Source: Sulfuritalea sp.
GTDB taxonomy: Bacteria > Pseudomonadota > Gammaproteobacteria > Burkholderiales > Rhodocyclaceae
NCBI GenBank assembly: GCA_021738385.1
Contig: JAIPCF010000006.1
Span: 1-64,000 of the forward strand
Reading direction: 5' to 3'
DNA length: 64,000 nucleotides
Positions 11,587 through 20,552 of this stretch are shown here, piece after piece (positions within the stretch are counted from its first letter, which is position 1; each line of letters opens with the position of its first letter). The translations under genes and the position numbers were made by a program. The notes below the pieces were generated by a model that searched no databases, was not told the origin of the DNA, and saw nothing but the letters and a program-made list of their open reading frames with translations.

Positions 11587-12655
11587 TTTGCCACCTCCGG
11601 CTGAATTACCCCCTCCGGCTGAGTCACCTCCTCCTGCCCGTCCTGCATGGTGGTCAGCGCAGCGACTTTTGGTGGTCATTGTTCTGGTGGCTGCGATAGG
11701 AGCCATTGCGGCCGTGTGGGTGGATAACCGCATGAGGGTTGCCGACCTTCAACAAGATATCGCCCGCCGCCTGGCCGATGGTGACACCATGGCCAAGGAA
11801 GGAAAGATACTGGCACGCAATAATCAGGAAACGCTGGCTGCTCTGCAGGCCAAGATTGGCGCTCTCGAAGCAAAACTTGCCGAGACACAGAGTCAATCCG
11901 TTGCCCTGGAAGCGATGTACCAGGAAATTTCAAGCACTCGCGACGAGCGTGTATTGGTTGAAGTTGAACAAGCGGTAGCGATCGCCATGCAGCAACTTCA
12001 GTTCGCGGGCAATGTCGAGGCGGCGCTGATCGCATTGCAGGGCGCCGAAACGCGCCTGGAGCGCTCGGTTCAGCCGCAGTTCCTGCCGATCAAAAAGCTG
12101 ATCGCACGAGATATTGCGCGACTCAAGGCCACACCGGGCGCCAACATCAACAACCTGTCCCTGAAAATAGAAAGCGTTGTCGCGATAGTTGACGAGCTTC
12201 CGCTGGCCTATGTACAACGTCCGAAAGCCGAGCCGGCAAAGCGGGGGGAGGCTCCGGCAAAGCCAGCCAGTGTCGACTACTGGCGCGCGTTGGCGACTGA
12301 GATTTGGGGCGAAATCAAGCAACTGGTTCGTATTGAACGTATCGATCAGGGCGATCCGGCGTTGCTTGCACCTCACCAAAGCTTCTTTCTGCGTGAAAAC
12401 CTCAAGTTGCGCCTGCTCAACGCCCGTTTGGCACTGTTGCAAAGAGATGGCAAAGTATTTCGCGAAGAAATCCGCCAGTCGCAAGCGCAAGTCGATCGCT
12501 ATTTTGACAGTCGCGCCAAGCCGGTACAGCTTGCGAAGTCGACTCTAAAAGAACTGATGACCACCAATGTCAGTTTTGAGATGCCGGGTCTGGCTGAAAC
12601 CCTCACTGCCCTGCACAATCTGAAGTTCGCGCGAGAGCGCGGCGCGGGTAAATAG
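11564..12655 (+). CDS. hemX: HemX-like membrane protein (uroporphyrinogen-III C-methyltransferase family)
   Basis: Pro-rich N-terminus, one TM, coiled coil, YWRALATEIWGEIKQLVRI; overlaps hemD. Confidence 0.88.
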   Translation: MDTPIQTDLPPPAELPPPAESPPPARPAWWSAQRLLVVIVLVAAIGAIAAVWVDNRMRVADLQQDIARRLADGDTMAKEGKILARNNQETLAALQAKIGALEAKLAETQSQSVALEAMYQEISSTRDERVLVEVEQAVAIAMQQLQFAGNVEAALIALQGAETRLERSVQPQFLPIKKLIARDIARLKATPGANINNLSLKIESVVAIVDELPLAYVQRPKAEPAKRGEAPAKPASVDYWRALATEIWGEIKQLVRIERIDQGDPALLAPHQSFFLRENLKLRLLNARLALLQRDGKVFREEIRQSQAQVDRYFDSRAKPVQLAKSTLKELMTTNVSFEMPGLAETLTALHNLKFARERGAGK

Positions 12656-12662
12656 AACGGCT

Positions 12663-13847
12663 ATGCGCGCCATATTCTGGTTGTTGATTCTCTCCGGGCT
12701 GGCGGTCGGTATCGCGCTCGCCGCAATTTACAATGAGGGTTACGTGTTGCTGGTGCTGCCACCCTGGCGTGCGGAAATATCGCTCAACCTGTTTCTGGTT
12801 GCGGCGGTTCTTGGGTTTTTAGTCGTCTATCTGTTGACGCGAGCAGTCAGCTTTACGCTGGGTCTGCCGAGCATGGTGGCGGCATACCGACGTCGGCGCC
12901 AGAAAGAAAAAGCGTCACGTGCATTGCGCGACGCGTGGCGATTGCTGCAGGAAGGCCGTTACGGACACGCCATGCGTGCCGCTGAAAAGTCACCGGTGGA
13001 GCCTGAAACGTCGGGAATGCTGGCGCTTGCGGGATGGCGCGCGGCCCACGCCATGCGCGACAGCGCGAGCACCAGTGAATGGGCAGAGCGGTTGCGCAGC
13101 CATGACGACGACAGCCTGCGCGCTGCTCGCTTGATGACTGAGGCGGAACTCGCGATTGCAGATCGTCGCTTCGAGGATGCGCAGACTGCCTTGCGGCAGC
13201 TGAACAAAAAAGAAGGTCGTCACATTGCGGCTTTGCGATTGAGCCTGCGCGCGGAGCAAGGTTTGGGCAACTGGCGTGAAGTGGCCCGCCTGGTGCGCCA
13301 GTTGCAGAAGCACAAAGCCTTGACCCCGGAACAGGCGGCCCCAATCCGCAGTCGGGCGGTGCGCGAGGCCCTGCGCGGATTGGGCAACGACCCCTCGGCA
13401 CTCATGCGCTACTGGCGTGAGCTAGATGACAGCGACCGCGCCGAAGCATCGCTCGCACAGGAAACAGCGCATGCACTTGCTGCATCGGGCGATTGCCGCG
13501 AAGCCCAGCGCGTGATCGAAGACGCGCTCAACGACAACTGGGATTCCGCGCTGGCGTTGGCCTATGGCCAATGCGGCCAACCCGGCGAGCCGGCTGGTGA
13601 TGTGCTCGGGCGCATCGCGCAGGCCGAAAAATGGCTTGCACACCATCCGCGTGACGGTGCCCTGTTACTGACGCTGGGCCGCTTGTGCCGCCAGCAACAG
13701 TTGTGGGGCAAGGCACGCAGCTATCTCGAAGCGGCGCTGGCCGTCGCACCCTCACGCGCCGCGCATGTCGAACTTGCGCAGTTGCTCGACCAACTCGAAG
13801 AGTCGGCGCTGGCAGTACGGCACTACCGCGAAGCGGCCGTGCTCTAA
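12663..13847 (+). CDS. hemY: HemY-like heme biosynthesis-associated TPR protein
   Basis: Two N-terminal TMs plus TPR-like region; hemCDXY order. Confidence 0.88.
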   Translation: MRAIFWLLILSGLAVGIALAAIYNEGYVLLVLPPWRAEISLNLFLVAAVLGFLVVYLLTRAVSFTLGLPSMVAAYRRRRQKEKASRALRDAWRLLQEGRYGHAMRAAEKSPVEPETSGMLALAGWRAAHAMRDSASTSEWAERLRSHDDDSLRAARLMTEAELAIADRRFEDAQTALRQLNKKEGRHIAALRLSLRAEQGLGNWREVARLVRQLQKHKALTPEQAAPIRSRAVREALRGLGNDPSALMRYWRELDDSDRAEASLAQETAHALAASGDCREAQRVIEDALNDNWDSALALAYGQCGQPGEPAGDVLGRIAQAEKWLAHHPRDGALLLTLGRLCRQQQLWGKARSYLEAALAVAPSRAAHVELAQLLDQLEESALAVRHYREAAVL

Positions 13848-13994
13848 GGAAGTCGGTCAGCTTACAGAGCCTCACCAGGAAGGCGCTCAGCGTGCCTGGG
13901 ATTCCGCTTCGCGGGCAACTCTGATGAAGCACCGCGCAGCAGGGCGATCGAGAACAAGACTCTTTCCTGACCGTTGCGGATGGTGACGCGGCGC

Positions 13995-14474
13995 CTAAGC
14001 TTCGGTTTCACGCAACGCCGAACCGTGACGCAGATAATGATTGACCCGCGCCTCCCAGTCCTGCATGAATTTCACAAAATAGTCTTCCGTGAAGGAAGCT
14101 ACAAAAGCATCGCCTTCGGGGCCGAGGCTGGTGTGCGAATAAGTGATGACCGCTTCCGAGCCATCTTCAGCAGGACGAAGCTGAATCGTCAGCCGGCAGG
14201 CCGTCACCGCTGGCGTGATCTTGATCATCTCGACAAAGCCCGCCGCCGTTTCGTGGCGTGTGATGTACCAGATGGCTTCGTGCGGCTCGGCTGCCGTCGT
14301 GAAAACGCAATCGGGCTCGGCGAGGCCCGAGTCTGAAACGACCAGATGCGGGTCCCAGCCCTCTATCCAGTCCGCCTCGCGAACCGGACAAAGCAACGGG
14401 AAAACATCAGCCGGCTTGCCGATGAGGTGTTGGATATAGCTGCGGGTGACGCGATTGGGTTGAATGATGTTCAT
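13995..14474 (-). CDS. SRPBCC-family (START-like) protein
   Basis: 159 aa; IQHLIGKPADVFPLLCPVREADWIEGW. Confidence 0.65.
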   Translation of the reverse strand: MNIIQPNRVTRSYIQHLIGKPADVFPLLCPVREADWIEGWDPHLVVSDSGLAEPDCVFTTAAEPHEAIWYITRHETAAGFVEMIKITPAVTACRLTIQLRPAEDGSEAVITYSHTSLGPEGDAFVASFTEDYFVKFMQDWEARVNHYLRHGSALRETEA

Positions 14475-14614
14475 GAGGCCGAATCGGAATCCCTGTCAGA
14501 AAGTAAAAATGCCAGCCTGCGCATTCAATCAAGATTGAATCGGCACAGCCGGAGCTGTGCCAGCTGCAACTGCAACCGAAACAAATCCAGGCAGCGCCGA
14601 CCCGGTACGAGCAT

Positions 14615-15118
14615 TTACCTCAGGATGTCCTCGATCGCATCGACCACCATGCCGGTGCCAACCGCGATCATCAAAATATCACCAGCGACCTGGACATAGC
14701 GATGCTTTGGCGGAGGCGCCGGGAGTTTCACGCGCAGCTCTTTCGGCAGTTCGTAGTAAATGACTTCCTTGTCCAGCGGCTTGCCTTTTTGCCACTTTTT
14801 CGCCTGCCCAGGTGGAAGGCAGCCATTTTTCTTCTTGGCCAGTCCCGGTGGGCATTTGCCCTTGTGCTTCCGCTTTTCGTAGTATTCGCTGACAGACCGT
14901 CGATCATCATCGCTCCAGCCGAACGCAACCGCCCCGCCACGTTTGTCAGCGTCATGGCCACGACTTTCCTGATTTTTCTCTTCTTGTTGTCCCTTTCCGT
15001 TCTTGTTCTTGTTGCCTGCCCAGTCCGGCTTGTTGGCATAAGCCCCACTGCCCATCAGAGCGAGAGCCACGCCAACGATCGCAAATCGAAGCGACGTTAT
15101 TCCGAAATGCATCTTCAT
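14615..15118 (-). CDS. Secreted RcnB/CigR-like small protein
   Basis: Signal peptide, basic linker, CPPGLAKKKNGCLPPGQAKKW, C-terminal GDILMIAVGTGMVVDAIEDIL. Confidence 0.65.
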   Translation of the reverse strand: MKMHFGITSLRFAIVGVALALMGSGAYANKPDWAGNKNKNGKGQQEEKNQESRGHDADKRGGAVAFGWSDDDRRSVSEYYEKRKHKGKCPPGLAKKKNGCLPPGQAKKWQKGKPLDKEVIYYELPKELRVKLPAPPPKHRYVQVAGDILMIAVGTGMVVDAIEDILR

Positions 15119-15245
15119 GATTTCTCCCTATTGATCAAGTAAACGTGAATGGAAAACGAGCTAAACCAAAAAGCGGGACGCTCCATTGGAGCGGCCGGAT
15201 AGCCTTCAGGTCTTCCCGGTATGTTCATCGGGTAAGTGTCACGGT

Positions 15246-15425
15246 TTATCTCAGAATGCAGTGCTTCGCGTAATCGCCTGCCTCGTTCAGACTCCAGTCC
15301 CCTTTGGGTTTGGCCTTGAGATTCGCACACCATTTTTCACTACCGATTTCCGGCGCGCAGCCCCCGAGAGTCAATGCCAGCATTGCGCTGAGGGCGAGTG
15401 TGATAAATCGCGATGAAATTTTCAT
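15246..15425 (-). CDS. Small lipoprotein (DUF3012-like)
   Basis: Lipobox LTLGGC followed by APEIGSEKWCANLKAKPKGDWSLNEAGDYAKHCI; start moved to MKISSRF. Confidence 0.65.
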   Translation of the reverse strand: MKISSRFITLALSAMLALTLGGCAPEIGSEKWCANLKAKPKGDWSLNEAGDYAKHCILR

Positions 15426-15496
15426 GGGTTGCTGTTCCCTTATGTGAGCGATCGAAGCCTTGCTGCATATTCCACCATGACAAATCTTGCTCTCAT

Positions 15497-16111
15497 TCAT
15501 CTATCGGTAGATGCCAGCTTTGCTCCCAGACCGGCAAATGTGGCAGCGAAGCCACGACGAAGCCAGGACTGAACCTGCCGTGAATCAACCACTGTCTTGC
15601 GGAAAACGTCTGCGACAAAACCATAGATGAGGAAAACAACCAAAGTCATCGCCATAAAGATGGCGCTTAGCAGCGAGAGCTGCGTTAGCGGCTCAGCGGA
15701 ATCCAAGGGAACGAACTGGGGCAAGAAGGCGAGGAAAAAAATGCTCAATTTCGGGTTGAGGATATTCAGCAAGAAGCCCTTTACCATCAGGCCGGACGCC
15801 GTGTTTCTCGACAGGCTTTTATCAACCGCGAACGCCGACGTATCACGCCAGGTGGAATAGGCGATGTAGAACAAGTAGGCAACGCCAGCATATTTCAGGG
15901 CCTGGAAAGCAATCGCGCTGGTGTGCATCACAGCGGCCAGGCCAAGCACTGTCGCCATGAGATGCGGGATGATCCCGGCGGTGCAGCCCAGCGCGGCGAA
16001 TACGCTTGCGTTGCGACCCTGGGCGAGACCGGTCGAGACGGTGTAGATGACTCCCGTGCCCGGAATCAGCACCACAATAAGTGAGGTGAAAAGGAAATCG
16101 ATGCTGATCAT
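15497..16111 (-). CDS. LysE/RhtB family amino-acid exporter
   Basis: 204 aa, multi-TM; LIPGTGVIYTVSTGLAQGRNAS. Confidence 0.88.
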   Translation of the reverse strand: MISIDFLFTSLIVVLIPGTGVIYTVSTGLAQGRNASVFAALGCTAGIIPHLMATVLGLAAVMHTSAIAFQALKYAGVAYLFYIAYSTWRDTSAFAVDKSLSRNTASGLMVKGFLLNILNPKLSIFFLAFLPQFVPLDSAEPLTQLSLLSAIFMAMTLVVFLIYGFVADVFRKTVVDSRQVQSWLRRGFAATFAGLGAKLASTDR

Positions 16112-16207
16112 TCTGTAGGGTTCCCATCTGCTCAGTGGTTTGATTGTGCCGTCAAAAGCCTTGAATCACCAGCGGCACACGGCCAGGTTTGTCAGCGCCG
16201 GCAGAAA

Positions 16208-16837
16208 TCAAGTGTTTAATGCGGGCTCGTCAGTCTTCTCGGTAGCCGATTCGGCAAGCGATAACACATGGCTTTGAATGTCGCGCGGCCACTTGGCCGC
16301 AAATTGGCGCAACCGTTCAAGATCGCCGGCAAACAATGCCCGCGTGGCGTCCTCAAAGCCCGGTCGGTCACCCGCCATGACATTCATAAAGCGATAGGCC
16401 GACTCTTTGGCCTGACGCAAGCGATCCGTTTCCCTATTGGCGCGCAATGCCTGCTCGACAAGTTTGCGCAGCGCGACAGAGGCCCCGCCGGATTGAGTGG
16501 CAAGCCACTCCCAATGTCTTGGCAATAGCGTGACTTCGCGCGCCGTGACTCCCAGCCTGGGCCGCCCGGCCGTTCGCACCGGCGAGGCAGGTGCTTCGGC
16601 ACCGGGTATCGAATTCTGATCCTGGGAGGCAGGCAAGCGCTTGAGAACCGCCGCCAGGGAACCGCGAAGATCGACCTCAACAGAATCGCTGGTAACGGCA
16701 TCAAACACCAGAACACCATCCATCGCATGAGTGTCAAATTTCCGTTTCAACTCCATTGCAACGACGGACGGCGACCCTGAAGCGATCCGCTTGCCCTGAG
16801 AAAAGGCTATCCATGAGGTGTGCCCGGTGGAGTTCAT
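16208..16837 (-). CDS. DUF2239 family protein
   Basis: 209 aa; PRLGVTAREVTLLPRHWEWL, RFMNVMAGDRPGFEDATRALFAGD. Confidence 0.75.
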   Translation of the reverse strand: MNSTGHTSWIAFSQGKRIASGSPSVVAMELKRKFDTHAMDGVLVFDAVTSDSVEVDLRGSLAAVLKRLPASQDQNSIPGAEAPASPVRTAGRPRLGVTAREVTLLPRHWEWLATQSGGASVALRKLVEQALRANRETDRLRQAKESAYRFMNVMAGDRPGFEDATRALFAGDLERLRQFAAKWPRDIQSHVLSLAESATEKTDEPALNT

Positions 16838-16870
16838 TGGCGAAACCCAAAAATTGGAGAGGCGCGATTA

Positions 16871-16913
16871 TATCCGGGTAAAAATGGCCAAGTCAATATT
16901 ACCCGGGTTAAAT
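16871..16913. promoter_or_regulatory. Inverted-repeat, operator-like sites upstream of the DUF2239 gene
   Basis: tatccgggtaaaa and tattacccgggttaaa: near-palindromic TTACCCGGGTTA plus a second CCGGGTAA half. Confidence 0.5.
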
Positions 16914-16945
16914 CAAATCAAGACATTGCTTCGAGCATTTGGCTA

Positions 16946-18031
16946 TCAAGTCAGGAAACGTTCAACCGCGCTCTCATTCCATGCAACGCCCGTTCCCGTC
17001 GCCCCCTCAAGGTTTGTCAGGCCCTTACGAATCTCCAGGGGTTCGTTCATGATCGGGTTCCACCAATCCGCGTATTCGAGCCAGTGAGCCGTCGGTGTCA
17101 GGCATAAAAGCTGCGCGCTGATCTCCGGCCAGAGGTGGTTGGAAAGCCGAATGCCCTTCGTCTGAGCCAGCGCCGCAGCCCGCAACCAGCCCGTTACGCC
17201 GCCGATCTTCATGACGTCCGGCATCATGTAATCGCAGGCCTCGGCATCGATGGCGTGCTGCATATCCAGCGTACCCCACCAGTTTTCGCCGCATTGAATC
17301 GGCGTGGCCGCCTCGCGCGCAACACGTGCGTGCCCGGCGTAGTCATGGGCCAGGGTCGGCTCCTCAACCCAGGTCAGCCCCTCATCATCCAGCACCCGCA
17401 AACGCTGCACCGCTTCGACCGGACTCAGGCACTGGTTGTAATCCACCATGATCGCCACCGAATCTCCAGCCGCCTTGCGCATGGCGCGAATTACCGCCAC
17501 GTCTTCTTCCACGGTGGCATAACCAATTTTTGCCTTGATTCCGGTAAAGCCCTGTTTGGCCCACTGCTGCGCAACCTCGGCCGAGCCTTTGACCCCGTCG
17601 TAGCCCACCGCGCCATAGGCCGGAATCGGCTTTGCAACGCCGCCAAGCAAGTTCACCAGCGGCACGCCGTGGCTGCGCGCGAGCGCGTCCCAAAGCGCCA
17701 TGTCGATGGCGGAAAGCGCGATACCCACCAGGCCTTGAGTACCCAGCAAGCGAAAGCGCCTGGCCAGCCGCTGCTCGAGTTCTGCCGGGGCGAGCGGCTC
17801 GCCCAGAATCAGCGGTTCCAGATTGCGGATCAGTTCAGCCGTGGGCTTCAGCGCGGCGGGCGTGTAGGTAAACACCACGCTGTGGCCGACAACGCCATCG
17901 TCTGTCGTGATATCCGTCAGCACCAGGGGTGACTCCGACACCGTACCCCCGGCGGTCTGGTGCGGGTGCGCCATGGGAACGCGAACGCTGCGCACCTGTA
18001 CCGCGCGTATCTTCGATTTCAACTCATGCAT
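16946..18031 (-). CDS. Mandelate racemase / muconate lactonizing enzyme family protein (enolase superfamily)
   Basis: GIKAKIGY, VDYNQ, EEP, D-V-K metal ligands; start moved to MHELKSK. Confidence 0.88.
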   Translation of the reverse strand: MHELKSKIRAVQVRSVRVPMAHPHQTAGGTVSESPLVLTDITTDDGVVGHSVVFTYTPAALKPTAELIRNLEPLILGEPLAPAELEQRLARRFRLLGTQGLVGIALSAIDMALWDALARSHGVPLVNLLGGVAKPIPAYGAVGYDGVKGSAEVAQQWAKQGFTGIKAKIGYATVEEDVAVIRAMRKAAGDSVAIMVDYNQCLSPVEAVQRLRVLDDEGLTWVEEPTLAHDYAGHARVAREAATPIQCGENWWGTLDMQHAIDAEACDYMMPDVMKIGGVTGWLRAAALAQTKGIRLSNHLWPEISAQLLCLTPTAHWLEYADWWNPIMNEPLEIRKGLTNLEGATGTGVAWNESAVERFLT

Positions 18032-18390
18032 TGCGGAACCCTCCTGGCCAATTCGGCCCAATGCGTGACTCTACGCTGAACGAGCTCCCGGGCATCGAAA
18101 ACGGGATAAACCACTTAGGTTTCATGCGCCCGAAATCTGTTCTGGCGTGACGCCGCAGGCTCTTTTTCGAGTCAAACACGCGTGCCCCGTTGGCGTCGCG
18201 CACGAATACCACCCAATGCCAATATGGCCGGCCGTGCTCAAGGCGCCACTTGACTGACAGCAGGGCCAGATCGGGTAACGATGCCCACAACTGGAAATCC
18301 TGCTCTGCACTGCCGGCTTTGCACCCAAGTGCTCCAGTAGCTTGCTCAGGGAATGGGTTGTTGACCACAAATGTTCGTCGTCTGCCGTAT
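18024..18390 (-). pseudogene. C39-like peptidase relic, N-terminally truncated and frameshifted
   Basis: Frame 1 LWSTTHSLSKLLEHLGAKPAVQSR runs into frame 2 FQLWASLPDLALLSVKWRLEHGRPYWHWVVFVRDANGARVFDSKKSLRRHARTDFGRMKPKWFI; no N-terminal Cys domain upstream. Confidence 0.55.
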
Positions 18391-18408
18391 CGCCATCGCC
18401 GACTTTTT
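18384..18408 (-). repeat. 25-bp dispersed motif copy C
   Basis: AAAAAGTCGGCGATGGCGATACGGC. Confidence 0.9.
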
Positions 18409-18488
18409 ATGGCGATGCCGATTCAATTCGATACTGATCCCTTTTCGCCGGCTCCATATCGGTGCCGTGTCGTGGGTCCCGACGCAGC

Positions 18489-18857
18489 TTACGGTTTCTG
18501 TTCGAACGCTGACATAAGCCTGGCCACAATGGGTTTTGCCTTGTCTACCATCTCCTGAGGACCAAAGTGTGCCTCCAGCCTTTTGATTCCTCTCGACAAT
18601 GAAGGTCCGAGTTCAACGCTCGCCTGATCCAGACTCAGCTTCGACTTCTCAAGCGAAGCCAGGAGATTACGAGACGACTCATTGACATCATGGTCGAGCA
18701 GCGAGTGAAACAAACTTTTTGGAATTCCGATGTGCGCCGCAATTCGATTTCCAAACATGCGTCCGGAACCAGTTCCATATCGCCGCCAAAAGTAGACAAG
18801 CAGCGCGACGATGGTCACGACTCCGACGATTGCGGCTGTAAATATTGTATATATCAA
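18489..18857 (-). CDS. Hypothetical protein with one N-terminal TM segment
   Basis: 122 aa; FTAAIVGVVTIVALLVYFWRRY. Confidence 0.55.
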   Translation of the reverse strand: MIYTIFTAAIVGVVTIVALLVYFWRRYGTGSGRMFGNRIAAHIGIPKSLFHSLLDHDVNESSRNLLASLEKSKLSLDQASVELGPSLSRGIKRLEAHFGPQEMVDKAKPIVARLMSAFEQKP

Positions 18858-18935
18858 ACTCTGCGTGACTCCATGTGAGATTCCAATAGTGAATCGAACG
18901 ACTGGCGTCGCTGCGCCGGCCGCGATGCCCAGCGA

Positions 18936-19043
18936 GACTGTAGAAAATGTCTTGTCATTGCCGCATTTTGCGGTGGACCATTCGGGATATCAAGTTTCAC
19001 AAGCGTGCTTCCTTCAGAACGGATCCCATGGCCCGCTATATGA
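18936..19043 (+). mobile_element. IS left-end relic, copy 1 (upstream region plus first four transposase codons)
   Basis: Aligns by eye with 20016-20117 (ctgtagaaaa...gccgcatt...ggatatcaagt...cggatcccATGGCCCGCTA). Confidence 0.55.
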
Positions 19044-19097
19044 ACAAATTCACTGGGACCAACCACTTTGGGCAGTAGTCCAGTGGAGCATTGACGA

Positions 19098-19122
19098 AAA
19101 AGTCGGCGTTGGTGACACGGCG
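19098..19122 (+). repeat. 25-bp dispersed motif copy D
   Basis: AAAAGTCGGCGTTGGTGACACGGCG. Confidence 0.9.
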
Positions 19123-19216
19123 CTTCTTGGTCGCGACGAAACAAATGTGATGCTGACCCTTTTAGCTTAAAAGTGAGCGGCTGCCGCGCTTTTCGGCAGT
19201 CCGCTCGACCGTAATG

Positions 19217-19987
19217 TTATGAGCCATTTGTAACAGCACCCATCACCGTCTTGAAAAGCTCGTCTGCCCTGTTCGTTGAACCTATAGCTCCCCGCTCACG
19301 AGCCATCTTCTTGTGCTCAGGCAGGTTTGACGCTGCGTAAATCATGAATGGGGTCTTATCGCCCATTCCGCGTAGCTTCTCAAGCAAAACATAGCCTTCT
19401 TGTGGCCCTTCTTTCCTGCCCATGTCAGAGATGATTGCCGCAAATTTATTTGTCTTAAGCAGTTCAAGGGCATCATTGGTCGAGAGCGCCAACGAGAACT
19501 CAATACCCTGAGCCTCGAACGCCTGTCTTTCATAGACGTTGTTTTCTGGCCGATCATCAACCCAAAGTATGCGATTTCTCCACTTCTCATGTTTAAGTTG
19601 ACGTGGCACGTTCGATACAACATTAACAATATCGCGAAGCTGCATTTCCGTGACACCAGCGCTGTTTTCGGGCTGTTTGGCGGAGGCTGCGGCCAACGAA
19701 GCTGCTGTGGCCATTTGGGCTTTTATGAAGTTGTCTTCGTTCTTGAAGTCGGAGGGGCCGTAGAGTTTGTTGTGATGTTTTGCGACGAGCCAAAGGAAGC
19801 CGATGAAAACCAAAACAGGAAAAAACACCATGAAATAAATTAGCGGAACCACATTTTCTGACAAACCAGACCCGAGGCCCACGACGAGAGACGCAAATCC
19901 GTACACGAGCACAATGAAGAGCGCAATGATGCCTAGCGGACTCTTTGTAAAGCCCAAGGCGGATTCAGCGAATTTTCCAGTTTCCAT
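19217..19987 (-). CDS. Membrane-anchored protein with C-terminal response-regulator receiver (REC) domain
   Basis: Two N-terminal TMs; RILWVDDRPENNVYER, AAIISDMGRKEGPQEGY, FMIYAAS (Asp, Thr/Lys-region layout). Confidence 0.75.
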   Translation of the reverse strand: METGKFAESALGFTKSPLGIIALFIVLVYGFASLVVGLGSGLSENVVPLIYFMVFFPVLVFIGFLWLVAKHHNKLYGPSDFKNEDNFIKAQMATAASLAAASAKQPENSAGVTEMQLRDIVNVVSNVPRQLKHEKWRNRILWVDDRPENNVYERQAFEAQGIEFSLALSTNDALELLKTNKFAAIISDMGRKEGPQEGYVLLEKLRGMGDKTPFMIYAASNLPEHKKMARERGAIGSTNRADELFKTVMGAVTNGS

Positions 19988-20015
19988 TGCGACTTTCCTT
20001 ATTGCTCATAACGAA

Positions 20016-20249
20016 GCTGTAGAAAAAGTTCATTCATGCCGCATTCTGCTGTGAACCAATCTGGATATCAAGTGTCATAAGCGTGTCTCGTTCGGAAAGG
20101 ATCCCATGGCCCGCTACAAACACATCGACACCAGCCCGCGCTTCATCCCCGTTGATCTCGAACGGCAACTCTTGCCCGGCACTTTTGAACACGCCCTGAA
20201 CTACCTGGTCGATAAGCAACCAAAAGGGTCAAAGACATTTGATGTTTGA
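20016..20249 (+). mobile_element. Truncated transposase relic (probably IS1182/DUF772-type), copy 2
   Basis: ORF 20106-20249 MARYKHIDTSPRFIPVDLERQLLPGTFEHALNYLVDKQPKGSKTFDV*, truncated after ~40 family-like residues. Confidence 0.65.
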
Positions 20250-20418
20250 GATTTGGGCTGGGTACTTGCGAAGATCGTGGCGGGCGCGGTGGTTTTCCCT
20301 GCGCGGTGGCGGCTATTCCGAACGAATGTCGGCGAGAATAATCCCGATCAATGCCCATGGCAAGTGCGGATGCCATTGCAATCGAGCTGCGGCCTGGCGA
20401 TTGAGCGATGCCAGCTGA

Positions 20419-20443
20419 AAACTCGGCGATGGCGATACGGCGA
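20419..20443 (+). repeat. 25-bp dispersed motif copy E
   Basis: AAAACTCGGCGATGGCGATACGGCG. Confidence 0.9.
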
Positions 20444-20462
20444 GGGAATCAGGTAAACCCCC

Positions 20463-20492
20463 TGGATTCCGGCGGCCGCCGGAATGACGGAG
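20463..20492. repeat. REP-like palindrome
   Basis: ctggattccggcggccgccggaatgacgg; perfect inverted repeat attccggcggccgccggaat. Confidence 0.75.
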
Positions 20493-20497
20493 CCTGA

Positions 20498-20522
20498 AAA
20501 CTCGGCGATGGCGATACGGCGA
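20498..20522 (+). repeat. 25-bp dispersed motif copy F
   Basis: AAAACTCGGCGATGGCGATACGGCG, identical to copy E. Confidence 0.9.
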
Positions 20523-20552
20523 TTGGGTGCCGTCCGCGGTGAATAGCGCCGC

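Noticed and set aside
14590-14612. cagcgccgacccggtacg resembling the motif core
   Set aside because: Only the short core matches and flanks do not.
16185-16205. ttgtcagcgccggcaga resembling the motif core
   Set aside because: Only a short core matches, no flanks.
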